Shown here one piece after another: positions 18,560-27,316 of a stretch of DNA of 50,113 nt (positions within the stretch are counted from its first letter, which is position 1; each line of letters starts with the position of its first letter). The stretch is from a virus, in IMG/VR virus record IMGVR_UViG_3300024999_000018, positions 1 to 50,113 of that record. One strand, written 5' to 3'. The notes below the pieces were generated by a model that saw only the letters and a program-made list of their open reading frames with translations, was not told the DNA's origin and did not search any database. The position numbers were made by a program, and so were the translations under genes.

Positions 18560-20113
18560 CTACAGGAGGAATCCCATCTCTGCAGGCCCCATCATCGGGT
18601 CATCACTCAACGTGTCAAACTCATCCTCAGGCATCTCACCCTCTCCGTCTCCATCGATGGGATCGAAGTAGACTGCATGCTTCTCCATAATGAAGGTGAT
18701 GTAAGCAGTAGCATCCATCACGTCCCAGAGTTTACTCCGGGGAAAGCCCAAGAGTTGACCCTCAAGTTTGGCACAATTACTCTTGTTATGATACATATAA
18801 CCGAGTCTATAGTTAGGGGCCAAACTGGCAACCCTATCTTCCTTCTTTCCTTTTGCAGGGAGTTCCATCAGGAGGGGATGAATCCCTCGAACTCTACACT
18901 CATTCTCCACTGGCTGAATAATGAACTGATTAATACCAGTCACCTCATATCCAAGGATGAACGATGAGTACTGTCTAACTTGAAGAAACATCTGCTCATA
19001 CAATTCATCAGGGTAGAACTTCCCACTGACTGCATCCCTCACGAAGATTTTCTTACTAGTTCTGTCCACAGCCAAGGTGACTATGGCTGAGTCCGCACTC
19101 TGTAACTTAACAGTTTTGGCAGGATCTACTATAGTTATGTGAAGCATGTTGTACGTACGAATGGAATCTCCCACGGGCCTGCCAAACCTATCAATCGGCT
19201 GCAAATGATCCCCATTATCTTCAAAGTACTTGAAGTATTCCTGCTTGAAGACTGCATCCTCTTTGGCAATAGGAACGTTCATCCTCTCCATGTAGAATGC
19301 GTCAAGGGTCCCTAATCGGCGATGCTCCTCAACCTCCAACATGATCTCATCATCAGTCATGTAGTTAGTGTCGTAGGACTTATAGTTATCGTCACAGATG
19401 GAAAGTTGGACACTGGCCCACTCAGGTGACTCAATCAAATCCACTAGGAGAGAATCCTCATGCTTAATAGTGTCAATGTAAATGAAGATGCACCCCGCGG
19501 AGTATCGATCCTCAGTTTTCATCAGATCAGACCAGAACCATTCCTTTAACTTCTTCCTATTCTCTTCACTCTTGATTTCGTTCTTATCTTCGAGGTCATC
19601 AATAATGACTAACTCCGGACGATGATTGTTCCAGTTCAATCCACGAACCTGCTGGCCAGCGCCACGGGGGAGGATGAAGGTCTCTCCGAAGGCAGTCCAA
19701 CAACTCTTGGAAAAGGACTCATCAATGGAATCCCCTCCACTTATTGCATTCTTAATATTCCCAAAGAGCTTCCTCACCTGTTGATTGGCAATCAGATCCC
19801 TCTTCAAGTTCTCAGTCTGCATTTCGGCTGAAGTAGCACTATTGCTAAGGTATACTATGAACCTTTGCAGACGGAATAAGATACTCCGCATTACAATAGC
19901 CCTAGCAATAGAGGTCTTACCAATACCACGAGGGGCTGCAATAGCTATCTTCCTTGCCCCAGAGTTAATGAGATCAAAGATCTGCTGATGGAGGGTAGAG
20001 AAGGATGCATAGAATATATCTGGGAAGATGATCCCACAAGTATTCTTAATATCTAGGATACAGGAAGCAAGTATGGCATCCAATTCTTCCTGATTCATCG
20101 CGTCTAGGTTCAT
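18560..20113 (-). CDS. terL: Terminase large subunit
   Basis: This 517-aa packaging motor has Walker A APRGIGKTS at residues 60-68, Walker B LVIIDD at 168-173 followed by LEDKNE, and a C-terminal RNase H-like nuclease whose first metal ligand is Asp330 in ITIVDPAKT, with ADSAIV after it. It cuts and pumps DNA into the procapsid through the portal, together with the small terminase. Its start codon follows a dispersed palindrome by 11 nt, with AAGGA as ribosome site. The small terminase lies about 9 kb upstream in the operon, separated by lysis and tail genes, an unusual layout. Confidence 0.95.
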   Translation of the reverse strand: MNLDAMNQEELDAILASCILDIKNTCGIIFPDIFYASFSTLHQQIFDLINSGARKIAIAAPRGIGKTSIARAIVMRSILFRLQRFIVYLSNSATSAEMQTENLKRDLIANQQVRKLFGNIKNAISGGDSIDESFSKSCWTAFGETFILPRGAGQQVRGLNWNNHRPELVIIDDLEDKNEIKSEENRKKLKEWFWSDLMKTEDRYSAGCIFIYIDTIKHEDSLLVDLIESPEWASVQLSICDDNYKSYDTNYMTDDEIMLEVEEHRRLGTLDAFYMERMNVPIAKEDAVFKQEYFKYFEDNGDHLQPIDRFGRPVGDSIRTYNMLHITIVDPAKTVKLQSADSAIVTLAVDRTSKKIFVRDAVSGKFYPDELYEQMFLQVRQYSSFILGYEVTGINQFIIQPVENECRVRGIHPLLMELPAKGKKEDRVASLAPNYRLGYMYHNKSNCAKLEGQLLGFPRSKLWDVMDATAYITFIMEKHAVYFDPIDGDGEGEMPEDEFDTLSDDPMMGPAEMGFLL

Positions 20114-20124
20114 CTAATTCCTTT

Positions 20125-20154
20125 GTGCTATGTTACAATATGTAATATAGGAAT
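20125..20154 (-). repeat. Dispersed 30-bp palindrome, copy 5
   Basis: Sense (minus) arms TTCCTATATTACA and TGTAACATAGCAC around a TAT centre. It is located in the leader of terL, 11 nt from its ATG. Nothing else is seen in the rest of the 112-bp gap. Confidence 0.9.
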
Positions 20155-20225
20155 ACTTTATTACTATGCTCCCATCATTATATCAATCTACACTATCATA
20201 TCCAGAAACGCCCGCTCGTTGTCGG

Positions 20226-21311
20226 TCATCGCATATCTCCGAGCGGCACCGTGCCACGAGATTGAGGTCCACCTGGGATGGTGACAGCCTCTCCGTTTGA
20301 CGCCGCTCCAAAAGAATCAACAACAATCGCGTAAGCCGTTGCGCCTATAGCGAAACTCCCAGAATTAAGGGTCGCGGTAATCCCCGTATCGCTCCATTCA
20401 ACTGACGGCTGTATCTCACAATGAGTCCTATTTGCCCATGTTGCAACATCACATATTTCCACTCTAGCCCTCGAGGTGTCCATGTACACGTCATCCACAT
20501 AAACATCATAATCGAGCGTTCCCCCGGCAATTGATGCAACCCCTTGAACAATACTCACATACCTCCACTCGCTGTTCCCATCGTAATGTGTCGGAACTGT
20601 GGTTTGATTTACCATTGGAGTCGATCTCCCCACGCGATTCCAGTACATTATCCCGTCAGCCGCCAACCCAGTAGACGATCGCTGCATGTAATAATCTACC
20701 CGTTGCCACTCTCCCCACAACCAAGCGTCACTTGGATTTGCTGCGCTTGATAAGGAATCCATGGTTGATCCGTCCCATCCATATACCAAGGCCGCAGTGC
20801 TGTTGTACCACCGGGGCATGTCCTCCCAAAAGTGATTGAATAACACCCATGATGACTCGGCAGTGTAACATGAGTAGTAATCAGAGCACGATGTGGCATA
20901 GACCCCCTTGAGCTGGAAATCTGTAGCAGTGGTTCCAGTTTTGTCCATGTAGACCCACATAGACACAAAAATCTTATCACTACCCCCGGCTCCGATGTCT
21001 ACAACATTACGCTGGAATGATTCAGAGTCTGATGTGTTCCAATTGAATTCCAGTGATTTTGCCCCTCGATAGACATTTGATTCGACCGTGCCGAAACTGG
21101 CAATGTTGGTTGTTTGGTCAGATGGAATCTGCCCTATTGTCTCGCTGTCAAAATCATTATAGTAAGCCGGGGTGTTTGCTCTAGTCCCAAAATCAGCCCC
21201 GGTGATGGATATACTCGTTGGCCCTACCGATACCCCGGATACGCTCGGGGCAGAATCGGCCTGATTTCCTGTCAACAAAATCAGTGATATAACCAGCAAT
21301 AATCTGATCAT
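20226..21311 (-). CDS. Secreted-type TIG/lectin-like tail protein with signal peptide (361 aa)
   Basis: Residues 1-21 are a Sec signal peptide (MIRLLLVISLILLTGNQADSA). Next comes an IPT/TIG-like strand unit (VSGVSVGPTSISITGADFG), then a beta-sandwich of concanavalin-lectin type (residues 50-275, with YNDFDSETIG and VDVYVDDVYMDTS-like edges), and a short TIG-like end. The start overlaps the stop of the upstream gene (ATGA). Base composition is GC-richer than that of TerL next to it. A carbohydrate-binding tail or secreted surface role is inferred. A signal peptide on a gene in the structural block is unusual. Confidence 0.7.
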   Translation of the reverse strand: MIRLLLVISLILLTGNQADSAPSVSGVSVGPTSISITGADFGTRANTPAYYNDFDSETIGQIPSDQTTNIASFGTVESNVYRGAKSLEFNWNTSDSESFQRNVVDIGAGGSDKIFVSMWVYMDKTGTTATDFQLKGVYATSCSDYYSCYTAESSWVLFNHFWEDMPRWYNSTAALVYGWDGSTMDSLSSAANPSDAWLWGEWQRVDYYMQRSSTGLAADGIMYWNRVGRSTPMVNQTTVPTHYDGNSEWRYVSIVQGVASIAGGTLDYDVYVDDVYMDTSRARVEICDVATWANRTHCEIQPSVEWSDTGITATLNSGSFAIGATAYAIVVDSFGAASNGEAVTIPGGPQSRGTVPLGDMR

Positions 21312-22048
21312 CGCTCGTCACCGTCGTAAGCTGCGAAATTGTCAAGCGTGATGTTCGATGGTGTCGGGAATCCCCAGTATGTTTCGGTCGCTCCAAAATC
21401 TATTCGCCCGTTACCCTTCGCGTCGTTTGCAAGGTTGAATGCAGTTGCTGCTTCACCCCACGCGCCAATTTTACATGCAGCCCCACCGGCAGAGGAATCC
21501 GCTTTAAGGTAAAGATACACATTGTATTCAGTGTCTGCTGCTATACCTGTCAGTGTGATATAACCGCTGTATGTAAAACTACCTACGTTATTTACTGCGG
21601 CAGTCCTGTAACGGTAAACATCACCACCAGCATCGGATGATAGTTCAATAAAAGAGACGAGCGCATCGCTATCATTAAGTATTTTGATCGGGATAAAAGT
21701 TTGTGTGGTTGTGTGAACGTCTAATACACTACCAAATTTTATGGTAAATTTAGCAGTAGTTTCAGATTTGTTTGTATGTGTTGTCTCCCTTATTGCTGCC
21801 GCAGTCGCAGAACTGCCTGTGTATAGCAATGTATATGATGATATAGAAAGCCTTCCAGAACCATCTCCCTCGAAATCCCAACTACTGCCGGTCAAAACAT
21901 TAGTGTTGTCGCCTCGGTCGAAACTGTCAGACGCGAATGGAGTCACGCCGCCCTGCACCTTCGCCATCGTCACACCGACACTATGCGACCCGGCAAACGA
22001 CAGACCAGGAAGCAGCGTCAATACCAAAACCAGTATGAGTTTTTTCAT
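21308..22048 (-). CDS. Signal-peptide-bearing beta-sandwich protein (246 aa)
   Basis: The N-terminus MKKLILVLVLTLLPGLSFAGS is a clear Sec signal peptide with an AxA-type end. The body (ASDSFDRGDNTNVLTGSSWDFEGDGSG to ITLDNFAAYDGDE) is a lectin/LamG-like sandwich: the DSFDR opening and DNFAA closing strands are typical. I chose the ATG at 22048, just after the TGA of the upstream gene, over the 4-codon longer start. It is the middle of three consecutive genes with signal peptides; probably a carbohydrate-binding protein. Confidence 0.7.
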   Translation of the reverse strand: MKKLILVLVLTLLPGLSFAGSHSVGVTMAKVQGGVTPFASDSFDRGDNTNVLTGSSWDFEGDGSGRLSISSYTLLYTGSSATAAAIRETTHTNKSETTAKFTIKFGSVLDVHTTTQTFIPIKILNDSDALVSFIELSSDAGGDVYRYRTAAVNNVGSFTYSGYITLTGIAADTEYNVYLYLKADSSAGGAACKIGAWGEAATAFNLANDAKGNGRIDFGATETYWGFPTPSNITLDNFAAYDGDER

Positions 22049-22050
22049 AA

Positions 22051-22884
22051 TCAGTCCCAATCCCCCTCAATCTGCCATGAGCATTCATTCAAAGCGTCGT
22101 CCGGATCGGAAAGTGTCATGAAAACCTTTGTCCCTGCCGGGATGGTTGCATCGTCAATGCCAGAGGTAATGGTTGCCGTGCCGTTGACGGTCAGCACTGC
22201 TTCTATCGTGGTTGGAGTACCATAGCCTACCCCCGCCGCCTTGTGCTGAAAAGTCAAAGTCGTTTCCGTTGTCGGATCAGCATCGCAGGAGACTGATATC
22301 TCGGTAATGGTAAATGCTGCCGGAACATCGTTGATCAATGTTACAGCGTGATTTGTACCGTCTACCACGTAGATTGCTTGCGGGTCGAGCAAGGTGCCGT
22401 AGAAATCGGCCTCGGTGCCGCTGACGTATTTCGCCTTCACATCGCCGGAGTGCATCAGGTCATATTCCGTATCACTCTCAACAACCTTGATCTGTCCCCC
22501 CTCGTTGTAAAATTCCTCGCTACCGTCTGCGAGCGGGGCAATGCTGGTGTTGTTCGGGATGATCGACCTGCGGCTGCCATCTGGTGCGTTTGACGCCAGA
22601 ACCCCCGTAACCGGGTCAATCGTCCACCCGGAAGCCTTAAGCAGTTTGCCGGTTGTGCCATCATAGACCGGGATTGCGTTGTCGGTTGCGCTGACAGGGC
22701 CTACTACATTACCAAACGCAGAAAACGGAACGTTCTTAGTTGCCCAAGAAGCTTCGGAATCTGTAATCAATACCTTATCATTAGCGACAGGTGTAGCCTT
22801 CGTAGCATAACTAGACTGTTGAGCAGCATAGGCTCCTGAGGCCACCAGTAATAAAATTGCAGTAAGTGAGATACGTTTTAGCAT
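22051..22884 (-). CDS. Mosaic fibre protein with signal peptide (277 aa)
   Basis: Residues 1-20 (MLKRISLTAILLLVASGAYA) form a Sec signal peptide. Residues 21-60 (VANDKVLITDSEASWATKNVPFSAF) resemble the start of tail-fibre proteins. The C-terminal half is a beta domain that includes LLDPQAIYVVDGTNHAVTLIN and ends QIEGDWD. The first 50 codons are AT-rich like the phage, while the rest is GC-rich; the change near 22730 marks a likely recombination joint. It follows a dispersed palindrome, with GAGG 7 nt before the ATG. Confidence 0.7.
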   Translation of the reverse strand: MLKRISLTAILLLVASGAYAAQQSSYATKATPVANDKVLITDSEASWATKNVPFSAFGNVVGPVSATDNAIPVYDGTTGKLLKASGWTIDPVTGVLASNAPDGSRRSIIPNNTSIAPLADGSEEFYNEGGQIKVVESDTEYDLMHSGDVKAKYVSGTEADFYGTLLDPQAIYVVDGTNHAVTLINDVPAAFTITEISVSCDADPTTETTLTFQHKAAGVGYGTPTTIEAVLTVNGTATITSGIDDATIPAGTKVFMTLSDPDDALNECSWQIEGDWD

Positions 22885-22906
22885 AATAACCTCAAGAATA
22901 TAAAGG

Positions 22907-22936
22907 TTGCTATGTTACATATTGTAACATAGGAAT
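22907..22936 (-). repeat. Dispersed 30-bp palindrome, copy 6
   Basis: Sense (minus) arms TTCCTATGTTACA and TGTAACATAGCAA, a nearly perfect inverted repeat. It lies between the 109-aa gene and the first signal-peptide gene. The ATG at 22884 is 22 nt downstream. Confidence 0.93.
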
Positions 22937-23265
22937 TAAGGTGTAGGACAAATTTCCAGGAAAGAGATGGTAATCTTATTCCAGGGTATTCCTAAAGGCC
23001 ATCCAGCATCATAGAGAATAACGTAGAAAATATAGGTTCCAGGAGTTATATCAAGAGTTCCTAGATTAAGCCGAAGAACTCCACTTCCAATACTCCAGTC
23101 AAACATTGCTGATTGGGCAGGAACTGCTGAGGATATTGTAAGCCCACAGCCTTCACGAACTAAATCTACCTGAGTTATATTAGTTAAGTCTATAGGACCG
23201 TCAGGCCCTTTTATAGTAATATCTTTAGGATCATTTCTATCAAGATATACAGATATAGCTATCAT
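22936..23265 (-). CDS. Small beta-sandwich tail protein (109 aa)
   Basis: Strand-rich, with a pattern like small phage Ig-like/baseplate upper-protein domains (DRNDPKDITIKGPDGPIDLTN... GTLDITPGTYIFYVILYD). It begins inside the stop region of the 961-aa repeat protein (4-bp overlap), so the two are coupled. AT-rich like the repeat gene. The role is unknown; possibly an accessory protein of the fibre. Confidence 0.65.
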   Translation of the reverse strand: MIAISVYLDRNDPKDITIKGPDGPIDLTNITQVDLVREGCGLTISSAVPAQSAMFDWSIGSGVLRLNLGTLDITPGTYIFYVILYDAGWPLGIPWNKITISFLEICPTP

Positions 23266-26147
23266 AAGAGCTCCAAAATCCTAATAGGTGTTACATTTAT
23301 AATATTCCTCTGAGAATCAACCGCATCGATGAGACGTAAAGAAGATGAGTTCACTAAATATCTCTGATTTACACCTGGAATTGGATTTGCAGAACCATTA
23401 TATGCAGTATAGCCACTGATAGTATAGGGCCCATCTCCTGCCATTAATGCTCTAATAAGGATTGCAAAAGCTTCAACTCCAGTGGAGTTATAATTTCCTA
23501 AGTCTGCACTAAAATCAGTAAATGTTCCAACAACTAATGAACCATCAACTCCAGTAATTCCTAATGCTGCATAAGCAGCTTCAACAGCCCTAGCTACAAT
23601 TACAGAAGCGGATGTTCCAGTTATCGCTATAGATTCATTACTACTATGTAAAGATCTAGCTATTGTTAAAGTTGTATTTTCACCACTAGTTACTACTTCT
23701 CCAGCTTCAGCAATTAGCGCAGTACCTGAGGCTAAAGTTGCACTCTGCCCTGATATACTAAAACTTTCAGGACTGGCAAGAACCGATCTATTAATTACAG
23801 CTGATTCTCCTGATATATATACGATACCAGGATTAGCATAGATAATTTTCTCACCAGTAATTAAATCAAAATCAACTGCATAGCCTTCAACTACATAACT
23901 TTCTGATAGAGCTTCTATAACATGAGATGTTATAATTGTAACAGCATAACCACTAAGTATAACTGTCCCATATGATGCATCAAGTACGCGTCCAGTACTA
24001 GTTATAGCACTAGATCCTACTAAAGTAGTGGTTCCAATCCCTAATGTAAGATTTCTATTTGCAATTACACTAGAAATACTTCCTGATATAGATAATACTC
24101 CTACATCTGGTAGAACTGTTCTTGTAGCAGTTATAGAAGAAATGAAACCTGAAACCTGAACAGCTCCAGAATCTACAGAAAAAACTCTAGATAAAGTCTC
24201 AGTTACACTTACGCCACTGGTAATAATTTCTCCGACTGTGGTAGTAAGTATCTTATCTACAGTCAGAGATGTACTCTGGCCAGAAATACTTAATGTACCG
24301 GAAGATACCTCCCAAGTTCTACTAAATGATACTTCCAGCCCATTTACTACTATGGTATCTGAATTAGCCTGAAGAATCTGTTCAGCAGCAGTTAAGTCGA
24401 ATTCAGTTGCATAACCAGTAATATCATATGCACCGTATAAGGCTTCTATAGCGTAAGTTGTTCTAGACGTTGCTACTTGGCCAGTAACTACTACTATTCC
24501 AGAGACTGCATTAAGATAATTTATCTGTCTACTTAAGGTGGCAATGATTCCTGAAAGACTATATGCAGTAGACTCTGTATAGAGTGTTCGAGTTGCTGTG
24601 GTACTAGCAGTCTTTCCTAAAATCTGTGTTGAGCCTACCTCAGCAATAGATGTAATAGTTTTAGTAAATGTTGCCGGTACTCCAGTAATTGCAATAGTTC
24701 CTGGTAAGGATACAATCTGTCTCGCAATTACACCTATACTATCTGCCCCAGTAATAGCTATTGATGCAGGTAATGCGAATACAGTAGCGTCTGTGAATAT
24801 TAGATTTCCAAGGGAATCTAATATAGGATCCCCTAAATCATCCCGGAGAATATTATCAAACTGAGGAAATCCTGTAACTAAGACTTCTCCAGAAGCAGAA
24901 ATTCCTCCAATAGATATCTCAATTGAAGCATCTAACCCAGAAAGTGTAATTACCCCTGAGTCAAGATTTCCCTTACGAACATTAGTAATTATTGCTGCAT
25001 ATCCAATGCCGCTAATTGCTCCTGGAGCTAGGGATAGATCTCTCTCTGTAACAATACTAACTGAAGACCGCTCAATTAGGACCTCTCCAGCCTCTAAATT
25101 AAATCCAGATACTACTTCAAATGATACTTCCAGCCCAGTAATTACAATACTACCTATCATTATAGGTAGAGTGTATGGGCCATCTGTTAATATCCAGTCT
25201 CCAGTACTATCCAGAATAGCAATGCCATCTGAATCATACAGAATATTGTCAGTAAGTACTGAAGATACATATGTTATTTCAGCATCTACTCCTACAACGA
25301 GGATCTCGCCAGGACTGGTAGAAATTCCCTTAAATCTATCAAACTCTACATCAGTACCAGTTATTTCTATAGACCCTAACTGGGCAATTAGAGGGCCGCC
25401 AGTAAGAATCTGCTCTCCAGTACTATCAGTAATATCCTCCCCAGTTGAGTCGGTAAGGATATTATCTACTTCTTCTGCAATTCCCAGCTCAAATGAAGCA
25501 TCAGTTCCAGTTACAGCATAGCCCTCAATTCCTGCCGAGAGATTTCCATTCTTGGCAAGTATTGAAGCAACACCATTAAGTGCAGTTGCTCCTGGGCTGC
25601 CAGTAACATTGGATAGTTTAATTACCACCCCGACTGCTCCTAAGATGACTTGAGTCGTAGACTCAGCATCCATTACAGGAGACTCGTAGTATACTACCAG
25701 ATAGACATGGTCTACAGAACGGGCATAACTACCAACATTAGAAGGTTTGAGTAATACACCAAAAGTCGAAGCATTGACCTCAGCAGCCGTTAAAGTATTA
25801 CCTAGCAGATCTGCTGATCCACCAACTGTAAATATCTGATCCGTATTGGCCGCTGTTGCAGAGAATGCAGATGCAGTCCCAACTCCTGCTGATCCATCCT
25901 TGGTGAGTTGGACAGTCAGTTCACGCCTACTAGTATTATTCCCCGACCCCTGGTACTCAGTGACAATCTCAATACCTAGTATTGTACTACTAACAGGGAT
26001 TGAGAACCCAAACCCAGTTGCTGCCATGACGGCAGTAGTCAGCGATGCTGTAGCTCTCAGATCATTAGAGCTATAGACATTGGAGACATTGCTCCAGCCA
26101 GTGACTATACTGGCTGAAGCTGATGGATTGCGGGTCGAAGAGGCCAT
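23262..26147 (-). CDS. Long repetitive tail-fibre-like protein (961 aa)
   Basis: The N-terminal 165 residues form a virion-type beta domain (SNVSNVYSSNDLRATASL...YARSVDHVYLVVYYESP). The rest is more than ten degenerate units of roughly 35-40 residues with the core [IV]xISGxxAS[IV]xxxRxLxxxxG. Three inserted copies of DNIL-x-D(S)-G-x-x-I-x-DS-x-G-x-x-I-x-T occur at about 230, 300 and 440. Two longer units (EALYGAYDITGYATEFDL and EALSESYVVEGYAVDFDL) are clear duplicates. The DNA is AT-rich. An elongated fibre or adhesin shaft is the likely role. No catalytic site or chaperone domain is seen. Confidence 0.75.
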   Translation of the reverse strand: MASSTRNPSASASIVTGWSNVSNVYSSNDLRATASLTTAVMAATGFGFSIPVSSTILGIEIVTEYQGSGNNTSRRELTVQLTKDGSAGVGTASAFSATAANTDQIFTVGGSADLLGNTLTAAEVNASTFGVLLKPSNVGSYARSVDHVYLVVYYESPVMDAESTTQVILGAVGVVIKLSNVTGSPGATALNGVASILAKNGNLSAGIEGYAVTGTDASFELGIAEEVDNILTDSTGEDITDSTGEQILTGGPLIAQLGSIEITGTDVEFDRFKGISTSPGEILVVGVDAEITYVSSVLTDNILYDSDGIAILDSTGDWILTDGPYTLPIMIGSIVITGLEVSFEVVSGFNLEAGEVLIERSSVSIVTERDLSLAPGAISGIGYAAIITNVRKGNLDSGVITLSGLDASIEISIGGISASGEVLVTGFPQFDNILRDDLGDPILDSLGNLIFTDATVFALPASIAITGADSIGVIARQIVSLPGTIAITGVPATFTKTITSIAEVGSTQILGKTASTTATRTLYTESTAYSLSGIIATLSRQINYLNAVSGIVVVTGQVATSRTTYAIEALYGAYDITGYATEFDLTAAEQILQANSDTIVVNGLEVSFSRTWEVSSGTLSISGQSTSLTVDKILTTTVGEIITSGVSVTETLSRVFSVDSGAVQVSGFISSITATRTVLPDVGVLSISGSISSVIANRNLTLGIGTTTLVGSSAITSTGRVLDASYGTVILSGYAVTIITSHVIEALSESYVVEGYAVDFDLITGEKIIYANPGIVYISGESAVINRSVLASPESFSISGQSATLASGTALIAEAGEVVTSGENTTLTIARSLHSSNESIAITGTSASVIVARAVEAAYAALGITGVDGSLVVGTFTDFSADLGNYNSTGVEAFAILIRALMAGDGPYTISGYTAYNGSANPIPGVNQRYLVNSSSLRLIDAVDSQRNIINVTPIRILELL

Positions 26148-26150
26148 CTG

Positions 26151-26582
26151 TTACGCAATAGTCATGATCGTGCCAGGAGAGGCATTATTGAACTTGACGG
26201 TGAAAGTCTCAGTGTCGGCCAGAGTAATGGACGACCCGTAGTCCCACCAAGCAATGAGCGCATCAGTCGGAGAAGTTGCAGTATCGTTGTAGAGGACTGC
26301 ATACCTAAACGGGCCAATTCCACCAGAAGTGGCAGTAAATACTACCTGTGTCCCGGAGATGGTCATCGTACCACTAGCTTCAGACGTAGTAATCGTTGTA
26401 GCTGTGGGAGTATAACCATTTGCCGCTGCAGGGGCAGCATGGTTAGTTACTGCATCAAAAGATGTTTGAGTGTTGACTGGGGCAGTATTAGTCAAAGCAA
26501 CCTTGAAAGAGTGTGCTGAGAAGTCATGCTTCCCTTTGGCCAACTGCTCTGCAAAGTCTTGGAATTTGTTATAAGTTGCCAT
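26151..26582 (-). CDS. Small beta-rich structural protein, paralogue of 8812-9234 (143 aa)
   Basis: Begins MATYNKFQDFAEQLAKGKHDFSAHSFKVALTNTAPV, then ANGYTPTATTI, GGIGPFRYAVLYNDTAT and a C-terminal FTVKFNN strand. This parallels the 140-aa protein at 8812-9234 along its full length. It stops 3 bp before the repeat fibre gene and follows a dispersed palindrome. It is probably a virion component linked with fibre attachment; this is inferred from both copies being next to long beta-rich genes. Confidence 0.75.
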   Translation of the reverse strand: MATYNKFQDFAEQLAKGKHDFSAHSFKVALTNTAPVNTQTSFDAVTNHAAPAAANGYTPTATTITTSEASGTMTISGTQVVFTATSGGIGPFRYAVLYNDTATSPTDALIAWWDYGSSITLADTETFTVKFNNASPGTIMTIA

Positions 26583-26601
26583 ATCTCACCTTAGTTGAAT
26601 T

Positions 26602-26631
26602 TTGCTTTGTTACAAAATGTAACATAGAAAC
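26602..26631 (-). repeat. Dispersed 30-bp palindrome, copy 7
   Basis: Sense (minus) arms TTTCTATGTTACA and TGTAACAAAGCAA. It occupies the 54-bp gap between the endolysin and the 143-aa gene, 19 nt before the ATG at 26582. Confidence 0.92.
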
Positions 26632-26636
26632 AATGT

Positions 26637-26951
26637 TTATCTAACACCTCGATACTCAAGGGAGTAATGATTGCCGTCACTAAAGCGACCTCCCCAACTT
26701 CCTCCCAGAGATTCCCAATACTCACCTACCTCACGATGGGATTCAGTGGACTGAAGATACTTCTCCCCTTTGAACAAGTTAATATCTAATGCCAATCTCA
26801 GCTTATGGAGAGAGTTTGGTAGGCCATAAGGGGAGTCAGGGCTACGATAGGCATCACCTAAGGTGAATTCATAACCATTGTCGTGAATGAAGATGAAGAG
26901 TTGGGTTAGGAGGTGGGTGAACTCTTGTTGACGCTTGAGTAAAGGTGACAT
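26637..26951 (-). CDS. M15-family peptidase endolysin (L-Ala-D-Glu peptidase type)
   Basis: A compact 104-aa zinc peptidase. Zinc ligands are His49 and Asp56 in NSLHKLRLALDINLF, and His95 in GNHYSLEY; GDAYRSPDS before them is also typical. This is the VanY/M15 fold of phage T5-type endolysins, which cut the peptide cross-links of the cell wall at lysis. It has no signal peptide, so it needs a holin to reach the wall. It starts 4 bp from the stop of the one-TM protein, a likely holin. Confidence 0.9.
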   Translation of the reverse strand: MSPLLKRQQEFTHLLTQLFIFIHDNGYEFTLGDAYRSPDSPYGLPNSLHKLRLALDINLFKGEKYLQSTESHREVGEYWESLGGSWGGRFSDGNHYSLEYRGVR

Positions 26952-26954
26952 CCC

Positions 26955-27311
26955 TCATCCCCCTGCTACTACTTTCTTAACTGCATCGGTGAACTTAGCC
27001 CAGTATCCGTAGATGGTGGTACCGGCCACACCAGTCAGAATGAGAACCAGGACAAATCTCCTAACCACCGTCCTATTATCATCCATCATAATGGTGAATT
27101 TCTTATGTGCATCCACCATGGCCTTGAGGTCCCCTGGTTGGATGGCAGCGAAGCGACAATTCATGTCAGTGTGCTGCTGCTTGTAGACTACTGCCTCGAC
27201 GATTGCGGTGATTGCCTCAAGATCTTCATTCGTTAGGTTGTAACGGCGTCTAGATCCTGCCCGATCACTATATCCCTGCCCAGCATACACTTCCATCTCC
27301 TCTGTCATCAC
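26955..27311 (-). CDS. Single-TM protein, holin candidate (118 aa)
   Basis: One hydrophobic segment near residues 85-104 (RFVLVLILTGVAGTTIYGYW) is followed by a short charged end with KKVVAGG. The N-terminal 80 residues are soluble and helical. The place directly before the endolysin and the size fit a one-TM holin or pinholin. No family is recognised, and a spanin-like role is a less likely alternative. Confidence 0.6.
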   Translation of the reverse strand: MMTEEMEVYAGQGYSDRAGSRRRYNLTNEDLEAITAIVEAVVYKQQHTDMNCRFAAIQPGDLKAMVDAHKKFTIMMDDNRTVVRRFVLVLILTGVAGTTIYGYWAKFTDAVKKVVAGG

Positions 27312-27316
27312 TTCTC

